In this document: piece by piece, positions 23,739 to 32,019 of the stretch | Layout: every line of letters begins with the position of its first letter | How positions within the stretch are numbered: position 1 is the first letter of the stretch | Source: Streptomyces coelicoflavus | Lineage (GTDB): Bacteria > Actinomycetota > Actinomycetes > Streptomycetales > Streptomycetaceae | Assembly (NCBI RefSeq): GCF_003112555.1 | Contig: NZ_BEWB01000006.1 | Location: 372,001 to 436,000, forward strand | DNA: 64,000 nucleotides | Direction of reading: 5' to 3' | Program-made: the position numbers and the translations under genes | Notes under the pieces: generated by a model | The model's database searches: none | Seen by the model: the letters and a program-made list of their open reading frames with translations, nothing else | Told to the model about the DNA's origin: nothing

Positions 23739-24421
23739 GTCGGTCAGCCTCTCGGGTGCGGTGCGGTGCGGTGCGGTGCGGTGCGGTGCGGTGCGGATGC
23801 CTGCGGCGCCTGTGCGGGTGCGGTGGGGGTGCGGATGCCTGCGGCGCCTGTGCGGGTGCGGTGGGGGTGCGGGTGCCTGCGGCGCCTGTGCGGGGTCGGT
23901 GGGGGTGTGGGTGCGATGCCTGCGGCGCCTGTGCGGGGTGTGGGGGTGCGCGTAGCGCGTTGGGGTGCGTTGTGGGTCGGGGCCGCGCCGGGGGGTGTCC
24001 GTCCTCGGAACGGCGCGGAATCGGTCGGCCACAGATCTTCCCGGCGCGGACGCGCCAACCGCTGCGGGCGGACACCCCCCGACCCGACCCCTTCCCGCCG
24101 TACGCGGCTGCCGGCCGCCTACGCCCCGCTGCCCCGTCTCGCCGCTCGCGGCTGCCCGCCGTCGCCGCGAACAGCGCCACGCCGCCCCGCAACTGCGGGC
24201 AGTCGTGCCGCTGGGGCGATGGGGGTCCCCCCGCTCGAGCGAAGCCGAGAGTGGGGGAGGGTGGGCGCGGCGGCCCCCCGCGACGCCGGGCCGCGCACCC
24301 CACCCCGCGCCCGCACCCGCGCCGGGTGCCGGGTGGAACGCCGAGCCGTGCTCCCCGCCCGGCGCTCGCATCCGCGCCGGTGCGAAGGGAACGCCGGGCC
24401 ACGTGGCCCACCCCGCGTCTG
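23739..24421. other. Long gene-free stretch with dispersed-type repeats
   Basis: No convincing coding region on either strand: open frames here have no family features and no suitable ribosome sites. It holds the tandem array (23756-23950). At about 24211-24263 it has an inverted-repeat element with GGGGGTCCCCCCGCTCGAGC and a GTGGGGGAGGG end, which I recall as a frequent Streptomyces intergenic repeat, preceded by another common-looking segment (AACTGCGGGCAGTCGTGCCG). Confidence 0.7.
23756..23950. repeat. GTGCG microsatellite plus four 36-43-bp tandem units
   Basis: Eight perfect copies of the pentamer GTGCG (23756-23795) run straight into tandem units that each contain GATGCCTGCGGCGCCTGTGC or a one-base variant, at 23796, 23834, 23872 and 23915. 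The first two units are identical 38-mers. The array lies directly upstream of the sugar-mutase start. Confidence 0.9.
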
Positions 24422-25246
24422 CTAGAGCCGGCCCAGTACCTGGGTCAGCAGTGTCCCCATGCGCGCCGCCGAGTCGCGGCCCGCCTGGAGGACCTCCTCG
24501 TGGTTGAGGGGCTCGCCCGTCATGCCCGCGGCGAGGTTGGTGACCAGGGAGATGCCCAGCACCTCCGCGCCGGCCTCGCGGGCCGCGATCGCCTCGAGGA
24601 CCGTGGACATGCCCACCAGGTCGGCACCGATCACGCGGGCCATGCGGATCTCGGCCGGGGTCTCGTAGTGCGGGCCGGGGAACTGGGCGTAGACGCCCTC
24701 CTCCAGCGTGGCGTCGACCTCCTTGCACAGCGCGCGCAGGCGCGGGGAGTAGAGGTCGGTGAGGTCGACGAAGTTGGCGCCGACGATCGGGGAGGTGGCG
24801 GTGAGGTTGATGTGGTCGCTGATCAGGACCGGCTGGCCGGGGCGCATGCCCTCGCGCAGGCCGCCGCAGCCGTTGGTGAGGATGATCGTCTTGGCGCCGG
24901 CCGCCACCGCGGTGCGGACGCCGTGGGAGACGGCGGCTACGCCGTGGCCCTCGTAGTAGTGGGTGCGGCCCAGGAAGACCAGTGCGCGCTTGTCGCCGAG
25001 GGTGTACGAGCGGACCTTGCCGCCGTGGCCCTCCACCGCGGGCTTGGGGAAGCCCGGGAGGTCGGTGACCTGGAGATCGGCCTCGGGGGCGCCCAGGGCG
25101 TCCACGGCCGGTGCCCAGCCGGAGCCCATCACCAGGGCGACGTCGTGGGTCTCGGCGCCGGTGAGTTCGCGCAGGCGGGCCGCGGCGGCGTCGGCGGCGG
25201 CGTACGGGTCGCCCTGGATGTCGTCCGGAAGAAGAGATGCGTTCAC
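24422..25246 (-). CDS. Purine-nucleoside phosphorylase (trimeric type)
   Basis: Phosphorolyses inosine, guanosine and their deoxy forms to base plus (deoxy)ribose-1-phosphate. The 274-residue protein has the phosphate loop VALVMGSGWAPAV, FLGRTHYYEGHG, the NGCGGLREGM region, the AQFPGPHYETPAEI stretch and VGMSTVLEAIAAREAG, typical of the PunA/PNP family. GTG 25246 is preferred to ATG 25297 because the longer form would code through the operator and adds residues unlike the family. The palindrome CTACGCGCGTAG lies 25 bases before this start. It uses inosine made by Add and supplies pentose phosphates to the mutase and DeoC. Confidence 0.94.
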   Translation of the reverse strand: MNASLLPDDIQGDPYAAADAAAARLRELTGAETHDVALVMGSGWAPAVDALGAPEADLQVTDLPGFPKPAVEGHGGKVRSYTLGDKRALVFLGRTHYYEGHGVAAVSHGVRTAVAAGAKTIILTNGCGGLREGMRPGQPVLISDHINLTATSPIVGANFVDLTDLYSPRLRALCKEVDATLEEGVYAQFPGPHYETPAEIRMARVIGADLVGMSTVLEAIAAREAGAEVLGISLVTNLAAGMTGEPLNHEEVLQAGRDSAARMGTLLTQVLGRL

Positions 25247-25271
25247 GCCGAAGAGGGTAGCCGGTTTACGG

Positions 25272-25283
25272 CTACGCGCGTAG
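25272..25283. promoter_or_regulatory. Palindromic operator CTACGCGCGTAG upstream of purine nucleoside phosphorylase
   Basis: Third exact copy in the window, 25 bases before the GTG start of the phosphorylase. All three copies are within 16-26 bases of a nucleoside-catabolic start codon. Confidence 0.75.
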
Positions 25284-25339
25284 ATGGTGGAGGTCACGGG
25301 ATAGGGGTTTTTGGGTTGGAGGTTTTGACGGGGCGGTGC

Positions 25340-25777
25340 TCAGCAGGGGCGTTTGCGGAGTTCCATCACGTAGTCGTGGGGGGCGCCGGCGGATTCGGCG
25401 GCGTCCGCGACCTCGCCCAGGTAGCGGGCGGAGGGCAGGCCGCCCTCGTAGGCGTTCAGGACGTAGGTCCAGGCACCCTCCTCGCCGTCGAGGGTGTGGG
25501 CGCGGACGCGGGTGCGGCGGTAGATGTCCAGGCCCACGCCCTCCCAGCGGTCGAGGGAGTCCTCGTCCATCGGGGCGATGTCGTAGAGGGAGACGAAGAC
25601 CTGGGAGATCGGGTCCTCCACGAGGGTCGCCAGTGCGCCCTCCCAGCCCATGTGCTCGCCCCCGAAGGTCAGCCGCCACCCGTTCAGCCAGCCGGTGGCG
25701 CGCAGCGGCGAGTGGGGGGCGCGGCGGGTCATCAGCCGCGCGTCGAGGTTGCCGGCGTAGGCGGCGTAGAGCGACAT
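25340..25777 (-). CDS. Gamma-glutamylcyclotransferase-like protein
   Basis: A 145-residue protein of the gamma-glutamylcyclotransferase (AIG2-like) fold. It opens with SLYAAYAGNLDARLM, the substrate loop usually reading YGSNL, followed by GWRLTFGGEHMGWEGALATL and a central VFVSLYDIAPMDEDSLDRWE with the acidic helix of the fold. Related enzymes release 5-oxoproline from gamma-glutamyl peptides or amines; the true substrate is unknown. It is divergent from the LpdA-like gene with about 70 bases between starts. Confidence 0.82.
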   Translation of the reverse strand: MSLYAAYAGNLDARLMTRRAPHSPLRATGWLNGWRLTFGGEHMGWEGALATLVEDPISQVFVSLYDIAPMDEDSLDRWEGVGLDIYRRTRVRAHTLDGEEGAWTYVLNAYEGGLPSARYLGEVADAAESAGAPHDYVMELRKRPC

Positions 25778-25849
25778 GTGGGGAAGGGTACGCGCCGTTC
25801 TTGTAACGGTGGTGGCCCCGGGCGGCCGGTCGTTGAAGGGTGCGGGACA

Positions 25850-27298
25850 ATGGAGTACGTGACTCGGATCGTGATCATTGGCGGCGGACCCGGCGGATAC
25901 GAAGCGGCGCTGGTGGCCGCTCAGCTCGGCGCGGAGGTGACCGTCGTCGACTGCGACGGCCTGGGCGGGGCGTCGGTGCTGACCGACTGCGTGCCGTCCA
26001 AGACCCTCATCGCCACGGCTGAGGTGATGACCACCTTTGATTCCTCTTATGAGGAGCTGGGGATCATCGTCGCCGACGACACCCCGCCCATGGAGCAGGC
26101 CGCCCGGGTGGTGGGCGTCGACCTGGGCAAGGTCAACCGGCGGGTGAAGCGGCTCGCGCTGGCGCAGTCGCACGACATCACCGCCTCCGTGACGCGCGCC
26201 GGAGCGCGGGTCATGCGCGGGCGCGGGCGGCTGGAGGGCATGCAGGGGCTCGACGGGTCCCGCAAGGTCGTGGTGCGGGCCGCCGACGGGAGCGAGGAGA
26301 CGCTGACCGCCGACGCGGTGCTCATTGCCACGGGTGGGCATCCGCGGGAGCTGCCGGACGCGCGGCCCGACGGGGAGCGGATCCTGAACTGGACCCAGGT
26401 CTACGACCTGGAGGAGCTGCCCGAAGAGCTGATCGTGGTCGGGTCCGGTGTGACCGGTGCCGAGTTCGCCGGGGCCTACCAGGCGCTCGGGTCGCGGGTC
26501 ACGCTGGTGTCGTCGCGGGACCGGGTGCTGCCGGGCGAGGACCCGGATGCGGCGGCTGTTCTGGAAGACGTGTTCCGGCGGCGTGGGATGAACGTCATGT
26601 CGCGGTCGCGGGCCCAGTCCGTCAAGCGGGTGGGCGACCGGGTGGAGGTGACGCTGTCCGACGGGCGGGTCATCACCGGGTCGCACTGTCTGATGGCCGT
26701 CGGTGCCATTCCCAACACGGAGGGGATGGGGCTGGAGGAGGCGGGAGTCCGGCTCAAGGACTCCGGGCACATCAAGACCGACCGGGTCTCGCGCACCTCG
26801 GCTCCCGGCGTGTACGCCGCCGGTGACGTCACCGGCGTCTTCGCGCTCGCCTCGGTGGCGGCGATGCAGGGGCGGATCGCCATGTACCACTTCCTGGGCG
26901 ACGCCGTGACTCCGCTGAACCTCAAGACCGTGTCCGCCAACGTCTTCACCGACCCCGAGATCGCCACCGTCGGCTATTCGCAGGCCGACGTCGACGGGGG
27001 CAAGATCGACGCCCGGGTGGTGAAGCTGCCGCTGCTGCGCAACCCCCGCGCCAAGATGCAGGGCATCCGGGACGGCTTCGTCAAGATTTTCTGCCGGCCC
27101 GGTACCGAGATCGTGGTGGGAGGCGTCGTGGTGGCGCCGCGCGCCTCCGAGCTGATTCATCCGATTTCGATCGCCGTCGACAACAACCTGACGGTCGAGC
27201 AGATCGCCAACGCGTTCACCGTCTACCCCTCGCTGTCGGGGTCGATCGCGGAGGTGGCGCGGCAACTGCACACGCGGAAGGCCGGCGGGGAGGGCTAG
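25850..27298 (+). CDS. LpdA-like NAD(P)H quinone reductase (flavoprotein disulfide reductase family)
   Basis: A 482-residue FAD protein of the pyridine nucleotide-disulfide reductase family. The FAD motif IVIIGGGPGGYEAALVA, the NAD(P) motif LIVVGSGVTGAEFAGAY, the second FAD motif GVYAAGDVTGVFALAS and the dimerisation domain are intact. The redox-active pair is not: where true lipoamide dehydrogenases have C-x4-C, this reads GGASVLTDCVPSKT with only the second Cys. Mycobacterium tuberculosis LpdA (Rv3303c) has the same loss and acts as a quinone reductase, so the same is likely here. ATG 25850 starts MEYVTRIV. A dihydrolipoamide dehydrogenase role is unlikely. Confidence 0.88.
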   Translation: MEYVTRIVIIGGGPGGYEAALVAAQLGAEVTVVDCDGLGGASVLTDCVPSKTLIATAEVMTTFDSSYEELGIIVADDTPPMEQAARVVGVDLGKVNRRVKRLALAQSHDITASVTRAGARVMRGRGRLEGMQGLDGSRKVVVRAADGSEETLTADAVLIATGGHPRELPDARPDGERILNWTQVYDLEELPEELIVVGSGVTGAEFAGAYQALGSRVTLVSSRDRVLPGEDPDAAAVLEDVFRRRGMNVMSRSRAQSVKRVGDRVEVTLSDGRVITGSHCLMAVGAIPNTEGMGLEEAGVRLKDSGHIKTDRVSRTSAPGVYAAGDVTGVFALASVAAMQGRIAMYHFLGDAVTPLNLKTVSANVFTDPEIATVGYSQADVDGGKIDARVVKLPLLRNPRAKMQGIRDGFVKIFCRPGTEIVVGGVVVAPRASELIHPISIAVDNNLTVEQIANAFTVYPSLSGSIAEVARQLHTRKAGGEG

Positions 27299-27477
27299 CC
27301 CGGCGGCCTGCGGCCGGAAACGACTCCCCGCTGGTCACGGGGAGTTGCGGCGCTTGCGAGTGGCATAGGCGGCCGGGGTAGGTCCGTATACCACTTCCCG
27401 TGGTGGCATGTGAACAACTTCTGTTATTCGGCGCATACTGCTGAAAGCAGACGGTCGTTGGGGTTACTGTCAGTTTC

Positions 27478-28464
27478 GTGTTCGCTGCAGAACGTCGCCA
27501 ATTGATCCTCGAAATGGTGCGAGCGAACGGGGCCGTGTCGCTCCGTGAGCTCGCCCGCGTCGTCCAGACCTCCGAAGTGACCGTACGGCGGGACGTGCGC
27601 GCACTGGAGGCAGAAGGACTCCTCGACCGCCGGCACGGCGGTGCGGTACTGCCGGGCGGGTTCACGCGAGAGTCCGGCTTTCCGCAGAAGTCCCATCTCG
27701 CGACCGCCGAGAAGACGGCCATCGCCGATCTCGCCGCGGGCCTCGTCGAAGAGGGCGAGGCCATCGTGGTGGGTGCGGGTACCACGACGCAGGAGCTGGC
27801 CCGCCGGCTCGCGCGGGTGCCCGGGCTGACCGTCGTCACCAACTCGTTGTTGGTGGCCCAGGCCCTTGCCCATGCCAACCGGGTCGAGGTCGTGATGACC
27901 GGCGGCACGCTCCGGGGGTCCAACTACGCCCTGGTGGGGTCCGGGGCCGAGCAGTCCCTCCAGGGGCTGCGGGTGTCCAAGGCATTCCTGTCCGGGAGCG
28001 GGCTGACCGCCGAGCGGGGACTGTCCACGTCCAACATGCTGTCGGCGTCCGTCGACCGGGCGCTGGTCCAGGCCGCCGCCGAGGTCGTCGTCCTCGCCGA
28101 CCACTCCAAGCTGGGCACGGACACCATGTTCCAGACCGTGCCCACCGATGTCATCACCCGTCTGGTCACCGACGAGTCGCCGGCCCACGACGACCGCGCC
28201 GCCACCGAGCTCCAGGCCCTGGCCGACCAGGGCGTGCAGATCGCCGTGGCCGGGGCGTCGGGGGGTGGTGGGGCGAACGGCGGCGGGCCATCGGGGGCCT
28301 CGGGGGCTGAATCCGTGGCGCGTCAGCAGCGCCGGGACGTGCCGCTTCCGGGGCCACGCCGACAGGTTCCGGGTGCGGCGGCGGGGCTGCGGTCGGCCGC
28401 CGCCCTGAGCGAGCAGAACGGCGGGACGGAACGGGCGCGCGTCGCCGACATGCGCCGCCGGTAG
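27478..28464 (+). CDS. DeoR family transcriptional regulator with C-terminal extension
   Basis: A 328-residue DeoR-family regulator. The N-terminal winged helix (RRQLILEMVRANGAVSLREL, QTSEVTVRRDVRALE, GLLDRRHGGAVLPGG) is followed by the phosphosugar-sensor domain (IVVGAGTTTQELARRL, VVTNSLLVAQAL, VVMTGGTLRGSNYALVG, VLADHSKLG). The family usually ends near 255 residues; here about 70 Gly- then Arg-rich residues are added. GTG 27478 is the start. Being next to the nucleoside genes it could sense deoxyribose or ribose phosphate, but the shared palindrome looks more like a LacI-type site, so a link is unproven. Confidence 0.9.
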   Translation: MFAAERRQLILEMVRANGAVSLRELARVVQTSEVTVRRDVRALEAEGLLDRRHGGAVLPGGFTRESGFPQKSHLATAEKTAIADLAAGLVEEGEAIVVGAGTTTQELARRLARVPGLTVVTNSLLVAQALAHANRVEVVMTGGTLRGSNYALVGSGAEQSLQGLRVSKAFLSGSGLTAERGLSTSNMLSASVDRALVQAAAEVVVLADHSKLGTDTMFQTVPTDVITRLVTDESPAHDDRAATELQALADQGVQIAVAGASGGGGANGGGPSGASGAESVARQQRRDVPLPGPRRQVPGAAAGLRSAAALSEQNGGTERARVADMRRR

Positions 28465-28506
28465 GACGGACTCCGCGTCGTCCGGCGGTCCCCGTCCGCC
28501 GGGCAG

Positions 28507-28557
28507 CGGCAGGGGCGCCCGGTGGACCGGTGATCGGTCCGCCGGGCGCCCCTGCCG
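28507..28557. terminator. Large two-tier hairpin terminator
   Basis: A perfect 16-bp outer stem (CGGCAGGGGCGCCCGG and its complement) continues after one unpaired base into a 6-bp inner stem GGACCG/CGGTCC with a GTGAT loop. It lies between the convergent DeoR and accA2 genes. Confidence 0.85.
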
Positions 28558-28572
28558 TGGTGCGGGTGTCGC

Positions 28573-30345
28573 TCAGTCCTTGATCTCGCAGATGGCGGCG
28601 CCGGAGGTGATGGAGGCGCCGATCTCCGAGCCCAGGCCCTTGATGGTGCCGGACTTGTGGGCGTTGATCGGCTGTTCCATCTTCATGGCTTCCAGGACGA
28701 CGACGAGGTCGCCCTCCTGGACTTCCTGGCCCTCTTCCACGGCGATCTTCACGATGGTGCCCTGCATGGGGGAGGCGAGGGTGTCGCCGGAGGCGGCGGG
28801 GCCGGACTTCTTGGCCGCGCGGCGCTTGGGGCGGGCGCCGGCCGCCAGGCCGGTGCGGGCCAGTGACATGCCCAGGCTGGAGGGCAGGGAGACCTCCAGG
28901 CGCTTGCCGCCGACCTCGACGACGACGGTCTCCCGGCCGGACTCCTCGTCCGCCTCGGTGTCGGCGGGCGCGGTGAAGGGCTTGATCTCGTTGACGAACT
29001 CCGTCTCGATCCAGCGGGTGTGGACCGTGAACGGGTCGGCGGAGCCGGTGAGCTCGGGGGCGAAGGCCGCGTCGCGGACGACCGTGCGGTGGAAGGGGAT
29101 CGCGGTGGCCATGCCCTCGACGGTGAACTCGTCCAGGGCGCGGGCGGCGCGTTCCAGTGCTTCCTTGCGGGTGCGGCCGGTGACGATCAGTTTGGCCAGC
29201 AGGGAGTCCCAGGCCGGGCCGATGACGCTGCCGGATTCGACGCCGGCGTCCAGGCGGACGCCGGGGCCGGTGGGTGCGTCGAAGAGGGTGACGGTGCCGG
29301 GGGCGGGCAGGAAGCCGCGGCCGGGGTCCTCGCCGTTGATGCGGAACTCGAAGGAGTGGCCGCGCAGAGCGGGGTCGTCGTAGCCGAGTTCCTCGCCGTC
29401 GGCGATGCGGAACATCTCGCGGACCAGGTCGATGCCGGCGACTTCCTCGGTGACCGGGTGTTCGACCTGGAGGCGGGTGTTGACCTCGAGGAAGGAGATG
29501 GTGCCGTCCATGCCGACGAGGAACTCGACCGTGCCGGCGCCGACGTAGCCGGCTTCCTTGAGGATCGCCTTGGAGGAGGCGTACAGCTCGGCCAGCTGGG
29601 CCTCGGAGAGGAACGGGGCGGGGGCCTCCTCGACGAGTTTCTGGTGGCGGCGCTGGAGGGAGCAGTCGCGGGTGGAGACGACGACCACGTTGCCGTGGGT
29701 GTCGGCCAGGCACTGGGTCTCCACGTGGCGGGGCTTGTCGAGGTAGCGCTCGACGAAGCACTCGCCGCGGCCGAACGCGGCCACGGCCTCGCGGACCGCG
29801 GACTCGTACAGCTCGGGGACCTCGTCGAGGGTGCGGGCGACCTTGAGGCCGCGGCCGCCGCCGCCGAAGGCGGCCTTGATCGCGATGGGCAGGCCGTGCT
29901 CCTTCGCGAAGGCGACGACCTCGTCCGCGCCGGAGACGGGGTCGGGGGTGCCGGCGACCAGGGGGGCGCCGGCGCGCTGGGCGATGTGGCGGGCGGCGAC
30001 CTTGTCGCCCAGGTCGCGGATGGCGTGTGGGGGCGGGCCGATCCAGATCAGACCGGCGTCCAGGACCGCCTGCGCGAACTCGGCGTTCTCCGAGAGGAAT
30101 CCGTAGCCGGGGTGGATGGCGTCCGCGCCCGACTCGCGCGCGGCTTTGAGGACCTTCTCGATGTCCAGATAGCTGGTCGCGGGGGTGTCACCACCCAGGG
30201 CGAACGCCTCATCAGCGGCGCGGACATGCAATGCGTCCCGGTCCGGGTCCGCGTAGACGGCCACGCTCGCGATCCCGGCGTCCCGGCAGGCCCGGGCCAC
30301 GCGGACAGCGATTTCGCCACGGTTGGCGATGAGCACCTTGCGCAC
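28573..30345 (-). CDS. accA2: Acyl-CoA carboxylase alpha subunit (biotin carboxylase-BCCP)
   Basis: A 590-residue biotinylated alpha subunit shared by acetyl- and propionyl-CoA carboxylases. The biotin carboxylase N-domain starts RKVLIANRGEIAVRVARAC. ATP-grasp loops include IKAAFGGGGRGLKVA, and FLEVNTRLQVEHPVTEEV holds catalytic residues. After a basic linker (KRRAAKKS), the BCCP domain carries the biotin Lys in VVLEAMKMEQP near the C-terminus. GTG 30345 behind AAGGAGGG gives 590 residues, the length I recall for AccA2 of S. coelicolor. It carboxylates biotin for transfer by PccB (32320-33912), encoded nearby. Confidence 0.95.
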   Translation of the reverse strand: MRKVLIANRGEIAVRVARACRDAGIASVAVYADPDRDALHVRAADEAFALGGDTPATSYLDIEKVLKAARESGADAIHPGYGFLSENAEFAQAVLDAGLIWIGPPPHAIRDLGDKVAARHIAQRAGAPLVAGTPDPVSGADEVVAFAKEHGLPIAIKAAFGGGGRGLKVARTLDEVPELYESAVREAVAAFGRGECFVERYLDKPRHVETQCLADTHGNVVVVSTRDCSLQRRHQKLVEEAPAPFLSEAQLAELYASSKAILKEAGYVGAGTVEFLVGMDGTISFLEVNTRLQVEHPVTEEVAGIDLVREMFRIADGEELGYDDPALRGHSFEFRINGEDPGRGFLPAPGTVTLFDAPTGPGVRLDAGVESGSVIGPAWDSLLAKLIVTGRTRKEALERAARALDEFTVEGMATAIPFHRTVVRDAAFAPELTGSADPFTVHTRWIETEFVNEIKPFTAPADTEADEESGRETVVVEVGGKRLEVSLPSSLGMSLARTGLAAGARPKRRAAKKSGPAASGDTLASPMQGTIVKIAVEEGQEVQEGDLVVVLEAMKMEQPINAHKSGTIKGLGSEIGASITSGAAICEIKD

Positions 30346-30718
30346 GATTGAGGCTCCCTCCTTGAAACAAGCCGAGTTTAGGGACTGCCGACACGGCACT
30401 ACGACCCGTCCCCAATGGTGAGCTTGCCCACACGGAGCGTGATTCGAGGCTCGCTCGACCCGCGAAAGCCCTTGTAGTACCGCGCTGCGCAGGACTCCTG
30501 GGGGAAACCCTAGCCCGCCCGTGTGGTCAAGGTCTCTGTAAGGGCGTGCTGCGGGCCACTCCGTTTCTTTGTGGAGTCCCTACTAATGGCCCAATGATTC
30601 TTTGCTCGTGCCGGAACCCTTGTGGCGAGGTTTACCCGTTAGTAGCGTTCCTCTGGTCTCGAACGTACTTGGAGTAACAGCTGTCCTTGCGGCAGCGGTC
30701 GGAAGTGGGTGGGGACCG
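30346..30718. other. Promoter region between accA2 and a membrane-protein gene
   Basis: About 370 bases with clearly lower GC than the flanking genes and no credible coding frame. It must contain the divergent promoters of accA2 and the membrane-protein gene. I see no clear operator or RNA gene in it. Confidence 0.5.
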
Positions 30719-31210
30719 GTGTCAGTGCGCAGGCCGGTGGCGTGGATCGTGGCGGTCGTGCTCTTCGCGGAGGCGGTCGGCGTCGCGGCGCTGAACTGGT
30801 TCCTGGCGATCGTCGTCGACCGCCAGGACATGTCCCTGGCCGGTCTCGACCCGGACATGATGTCCGTGTCCTCGAAGATCGGCGGGGTCGTCTTCGGCCT
30901 GTACTTCGCGCTGTGCGCCCTGGTCGCCCTGCTCGTGGCGCTGCGCGACCGCGCGCCCGCGGGGCTGGGCCGGGTCCTGCTGATCAGCGCCGCCGTGGTG
31001 CACGGGCTGCTCGGCGCCTTCACCTGGGGGCTGGTGGGACCCGGAGCCTTCGTCTTCATGATCGTCGTACTGGGTCTCATCGTGCTGCTGCTGATGACGT
31101 ACGACGCCCGCGAGGAGTCTGCCGCCGGGCCGCGGCCCGAGGGCGGCAACGGCGGCAAGGGCGACGACGGCGCCCCGGTCAGCCCTCCGCCGGCGCCCAC
31201 AACTCCGTGA
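30719..31210 (+). CDS. Integral membrane protein, four helices
   Basis: A protein of about 163 residues with four predicted helices (VAWIVAVVLFAEAVGVAALN, FGLYFALCALVALLVAL, LLISAAVVHGLLGAFTW, AFVFMIVVLGLIVLLLMTYD) and a charged C-terminal tail ending in PPPAPTTP. The open frame extends upstream to 30602, but third-position GC drops there, so GTG 30719 or the nearby GTG 30725 is the probable start. The last 32 bases overlap the convergent maf gene. No family with known function recognised. Confidence 0.7.
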   Translation: MSVRRPVAWIVAVVLFAEAVGVAALNWFLAIVVDRQDMSLAGLDPDMMSVSSKIGGVVFGLYFALCALVALLVALRDRAPAGLGRVLLISAAVVHGLLGAFTWGLVGPGAFVFMIVVLGLIVLLLMTYDAREESAAGPRPEGGNGGKGDDGAPVSPPPAPTTP

Positions 31211-31802
31211 TGCCGGTGCCGAGCTCGGCGAGGAGACGCCGCAGCAGGGGCAGGCTGAGGCCGATGACGTTCCCGTGGTCGCCGTCGATGCCGTCGATGA
31301 ACGGCGCCGAGCGGCCGTCCAGGGTGAACGCGCCCGCGACGTACAGGGGTTCCCCGGAGGCCACGTAGGCGGCGATCTCGTCGTCGGTCGGCTCGCCGAA
31401 ACGGACGACGGTGGACGCCGTCGCCGAGACGTGGCGGCCGGAGTCGGTGTCCCAGACGCAGTGGCCGGTCTGCAGCGTGCCCGCCCGGCCGCGCATCGCC
31501 TTCCAGCGGGCGGTGGCCTCCTCGGCGTCCGCCGGCTTGCCGAGCGCCTGGCCGTCCAGGTCGAGCACCGAGTCGCAACCGATCACCAGGGCGCCGTGCA
31601 CCTCGGGCTTCGCGGCCACCACGGACGCCTTGGCCTCGGCCAGGGCGAGGGCCAGCTCGGCGGGGGTGGGGGCGGTGACGGCCTCCTCGTCGACACCGCT
31701 CACGAGCACCTCGGGGGCCAGTCCTGCCTGGCGCAGCAGGCCGAGCCGGGCCGGGGACTGGGAGGCGAGGACGAGTCGGCGGCGGGGCTGAGCAGCAGTC
31801 AT
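31179..31802 (-). CDS. maf: Maf-like nucleotide pyrophosphatase
   Basis: A 207-residue Maf/HAM1-like nucleoside triphosphate pyrophosphatase, a house-cleaning enzyme acting on modified or canonical dTTP/UTP/CTP. Conserved blocks: LVLASQSPARLGLLRQAGL at the N-terminus, VIGCDSVLDLDGQALGKP, RWKAMRGRAGTLQTGHCVW and the C-terminal FIDGIDGDHGNVIGLSLPLL. It is probably co-transcribed with the pccB-epsilon-small membrane gene run on the same strand. Convergent with, and overlapping, the four-helix membrane gene. Confidence 0.93.
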   Translation of the reverse strand: MTAAQPRRRLVLASQSPARLGLLRQAGLAPEVLVSGVDEEAVTAPTPAELALALAEAKASVVAAKPEVHGALVIGCDSVLDLDGQALGKPADAEEATARWKAMRGRAGTLQTGHCVWDTDSGRHVSATASTVVRFGEPTDDEIAAYVASGEPLYVAGAFTLDGRSAPFIDGIDGDHGNVIGLSLPLLRRLLAELGTGITELWAPAEG

Positions 31803-31835
31803 GGGGTCACATTAGCCACCGGGGGCGGGGGCGGC

Positions 31836-31964
31836 TCACCCCAGGCCGAGGACGATCATCGCGAGGACCATGGCCAGCGCCAGGAAGACGCTCAGCCGCC
31901 GCAGCATGTCCTGCATGTCGCGCAGTTCCTTGGGCGGCTCGTTCTCGGGGTCGGACCACAGCAT
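31836..31964 (-). CDS. 42-residue small membrane protein (MmpB-like)
   Basis: A short gene encoding 42 residues: an acidic, Pro-rich start MLWSDPENEPPKELRDM, an amphipathic QDMLRRLS and one membrane helix VFLALAMVLAMIVLGLG at the very C-terminus. It lies between the epsilon-subunit gene and maf. I recall a small protein with this start in the same neighbourhood in other Streptomyces, annotated as morphogenic membrane protein MmpB; the name should be checked. It has no strong ribosome site, so it may depend on read-through or a leaderless message. Confidence 0.7.
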   Translation of the reverse strand: MLWSDPENEPPKELRDMQDMLRRLSVFLALAMVLAMIVLGLG

Positions 31965-32019
31965 GCCACTAGCGTGGGGCTTGGCCGGGGGGCGGGGCTT
32001 GAGTACGGGTACCTAAATC

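Noticed and set aside
22531..24411. A 626-codon reverse frame over the sugar-mutase gene and the upstream repeats
   Set aside because: Arg/Pro-rich shadow; the mutase motifs are in the other frame and end at GTG 23738.
25340..27271. Antisense extension upstream of the gamma-glutamylcyclotransferase gene giving a 643-codon frame
   Set aside because: The upstream part is opposite the LpdA-like gene and has His/Arg/Gly-rich shadow composition; the true start is the MSLYAAYAGN methionine at 25777.
30583..31578. Reverse-strand 331-codon frame opposite the four-helix membrane protein
   Set aside because: Translation is low-complexity and runs antisense through two genes with clear features.
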